DNA of 64,000 nt from Roseovarius sp. (lineage in GTDB: Bacteria; Pseudomonadota; Alphaproteobacteria; Rhodobacterales; Rhodobacteraceae). A program made the position numbers and the translations under genes. The notes below the pieces were generated by a model. That model was not told where the DNA came from. It made no database searches and was given only the letters and a program-made list of their open reading frames with translations. The stretch covers positions 1 to 64,000 of the forward strand of contig NZ_JALUXE010000034.1 of NCBI RefSeq assembly GCF_027019125.1. Reading direction: 5' to 3'. Shown here piece by piece: positions 63,038-64,000 of the stretch; positions within the stretch are counted from its first letter, which is position 1, and every line of letters starts with the position of its first letter.

Positions 63038-64000
63038 GACGCGCAGTGCGCGCGAAGGCGCTCTCTGATGGCGGATGTCGGCGCAGGCAGGGCGGCGCGC
63101 AGGAGATCGGCCACCGGCGATAGGGTCGGGTGGTCGAGATCCCGTTGCAGATGATCCCAGACGCGCGGCATGAGGTCGACGTAATGCGCCTTGCCATCAC
63201 GCAGGCAGAGCCGGGCAAAGACGCCGAGGATCCGCAGATTGCGCTGCGCGCCAAGACAGTGATAGGCCGCCTCGAAGATGGTCTGATCAATGCCAGTCGC
63301 GGCACAATAGCGTGCGATCATCGCAGTCTCGATCAGGGGGGGCACATCGCGGCGCGCGTCTTGCAGCACCGAGACCAGATCATAGGCACGGTGGCCGGTC
63401 ATTGCGTCCTGAAAATCGAGCAGGCCAACGCGGGCCGCGCCGATGCGTTCTGGCAGCCAGAGCAGATTTTCCGCGTGATAATCGCGCAGGACGATCACAT
63501 CGGTGGTCGCGGCGTGCTGGCGCAAGAGCCGGTGCAGCGCGGCGAGCGTCTCGGCACGCTGCGGGCTGTTATCCCCGGTAGCGCCCGTGAGATACCAGTC
63601 AAAGGCCAAGGCCGCCATGTCGGTCATGGTCTCTGGCCCATAGGGTTTGAGGCCCTCGGGCGGACGGGCCCGGTGCAGGTCGATCAGGACATCGGTGGCC
63701 GCTGCGTAAAGCGGGTCTTCCATCTGCGGCGCGCCGGGGATCACGCGAGCAAAGAGCGCATCCCCCAGATCCTCGAGAATGAGAAAGCCGCGCGTCTCGT
63801 CCTGCGCCAGAATCTGCGGCGCGCTGAGGCCAAGCCCGGTGAGGTAGCGGGCGATATGGAGAAAGGGGCGCACATCCTCGCCACGCTCGGGCGGGGCATC
63901 CATCAACACGGCGGTGCCGCCGCTTGTGGTATGGGTGAGCCGCAGATAGCGCCGGTTCGAGGCATCCCCCGCCAGCGGGGCAATCGCCGCCCCGGCCCAA
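63034..64000 (-). CDS. amgK: N-acetylmuramate/N-acetylglucosamine kinase AmgK, 3' part
   Basis: At least 321 residues; the 5' end lies beyond the window. WAGAAIAPLAGDASNRRYLR at the left edge is the ATP-site region. Kinase motifs are VIVLRDYHAENLLWLP (catalytic Asp) and VGLLDFQDAMTGHRAYDLVS (metal-binding Asp), both of the APH/choline-kinase fold. AmgK phosphorylates MurNAc at C1 for MurU. A start inside the window near 63909 is rejected because family similarity continues upstream to the edge. In this order a tsaE gene often precedes; it cannot be seen here. Confidence 0.9.
   Translation of the reverse strand, partial: WAGAAIAPLAGDASNRRYLRLTHTTSGGTAVLMDAPPERGEDVRPFLHIARYLTGLGLSAPQILAQDETRGFLILEDLGDALFARVIPGAPQMEDPLYAAATDVLIDLHRARPPEGLKPYGPETMTDMAALAFDWYLTGATGDNSPQRAETLAALHRLLRQHAATTDVIVLRDYHAENLLWLPERIGAARVGLLDFQDAMTGHRAYDLVSVLQDARRDVPPLIETAMIARYCAATGIDQTIFEAAYHCLGAQRNLRILGVFARLCLRDGKAHYVDLMPRVWDHLQRDLDHPTLSPVADLLRAALPAPTSAIRERLRAHCAS

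Overview
The window looks like chromosome of a roseobacter-type alphaproteobacterium (Rhodobacterales). The evidence is the high GC content; the sdhCDAB order with a small lipoprotein gene inside; an F0 operon (atpI-B-E-b'-b) separate from F1; a GAAC-N7-GAAC SOS box of the alphaproteobacterial LexA type; the addA-addB-murU-amgK block; and DUF2794, CbtAB and aerobic-type cobalamin genes. I see no insertion sequence, prophage, CRISPR array, rRNA or tRNA gene. Most of the window is stable core genome; a polysaccharide/secretion segment at about 25.3-36.3 kb is the main accessory-looking part.

Layout. 0-3.1 kb: 5' end of a glutathione-dependent formaldehyde dehydrogenase, an I78 protease-inhibitor lipoprotein, SOS-controlled imuB, DUF2794 and a small conserved-looking protein. 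3.2-7.6 kb (minus): ZIP transporter and succinate dehydrogenase. 7.6-8.0 kb: a control region with three GTGATCAC palindromes and the atp terminator. 8.0-10.6 kb (minus): F0 part of ATP synthase. 10.8-15.1 kb: UspA with a possible FnrL site, ArsR regulator, GT61 glycosyltransferase, EamA exporter/LysR pair and a small membrane protein. 15.3-21.6 kb (plus): translation and ribosome block ffh, two GNATs, chorismate mutase, rpsP, bluB, rimM, trmD, rplS, rpmE. 21.6-22.0 kb: gene-poor stretch with a candidate small RNA and a candidate small hydrophobic peptide. 22.0-25.2 kb: glmU-glmS (UDP-GlcNAc supply).

25.3-36.3 kb: cell-surface segment with a two-domain glycosyltransferase, three different sulfotransferase-like proteins, an ABC-2 capsule-type exporter (KpsT, KpsE, KpsM) and two proteins with RTX-type C-terminal secretion signals. 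I infer export of a possibly sulfated polysaccharide, with GlmS/GlmU supplying amino-sugar precursors. 36.5-42.4 kb (minus): a large MscS-type channel and SMC. 42.6-50.1 kb (mainly plus): a cobalamin riboswitch followed by cbtB, cbtA, a His-rich membrane protein, cobW, a GNAT and cobN, with DUF1636 and a 53-residue protein on the opposite strand. This is a cobalt uptake and insertion module that complements bluB at 18.8 kb. 50.2-54.4 kb: PIN/NYN nuclease, hslU and hslV separated by a DM13 protein, and a capsule-synthesis-like protein. 54.4-64.0 kb (minus): an M20 amidohydrolase broken by one in-frame amber codon, trxA, addA, addB, murU and the 3' part of amgK.

All functional calls rest on reading the translated sequences. 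No database search was run. Where the first possible start codon was implausible I chose a later one from ribosome-binding sites, overlaps with neighbours and family starts.
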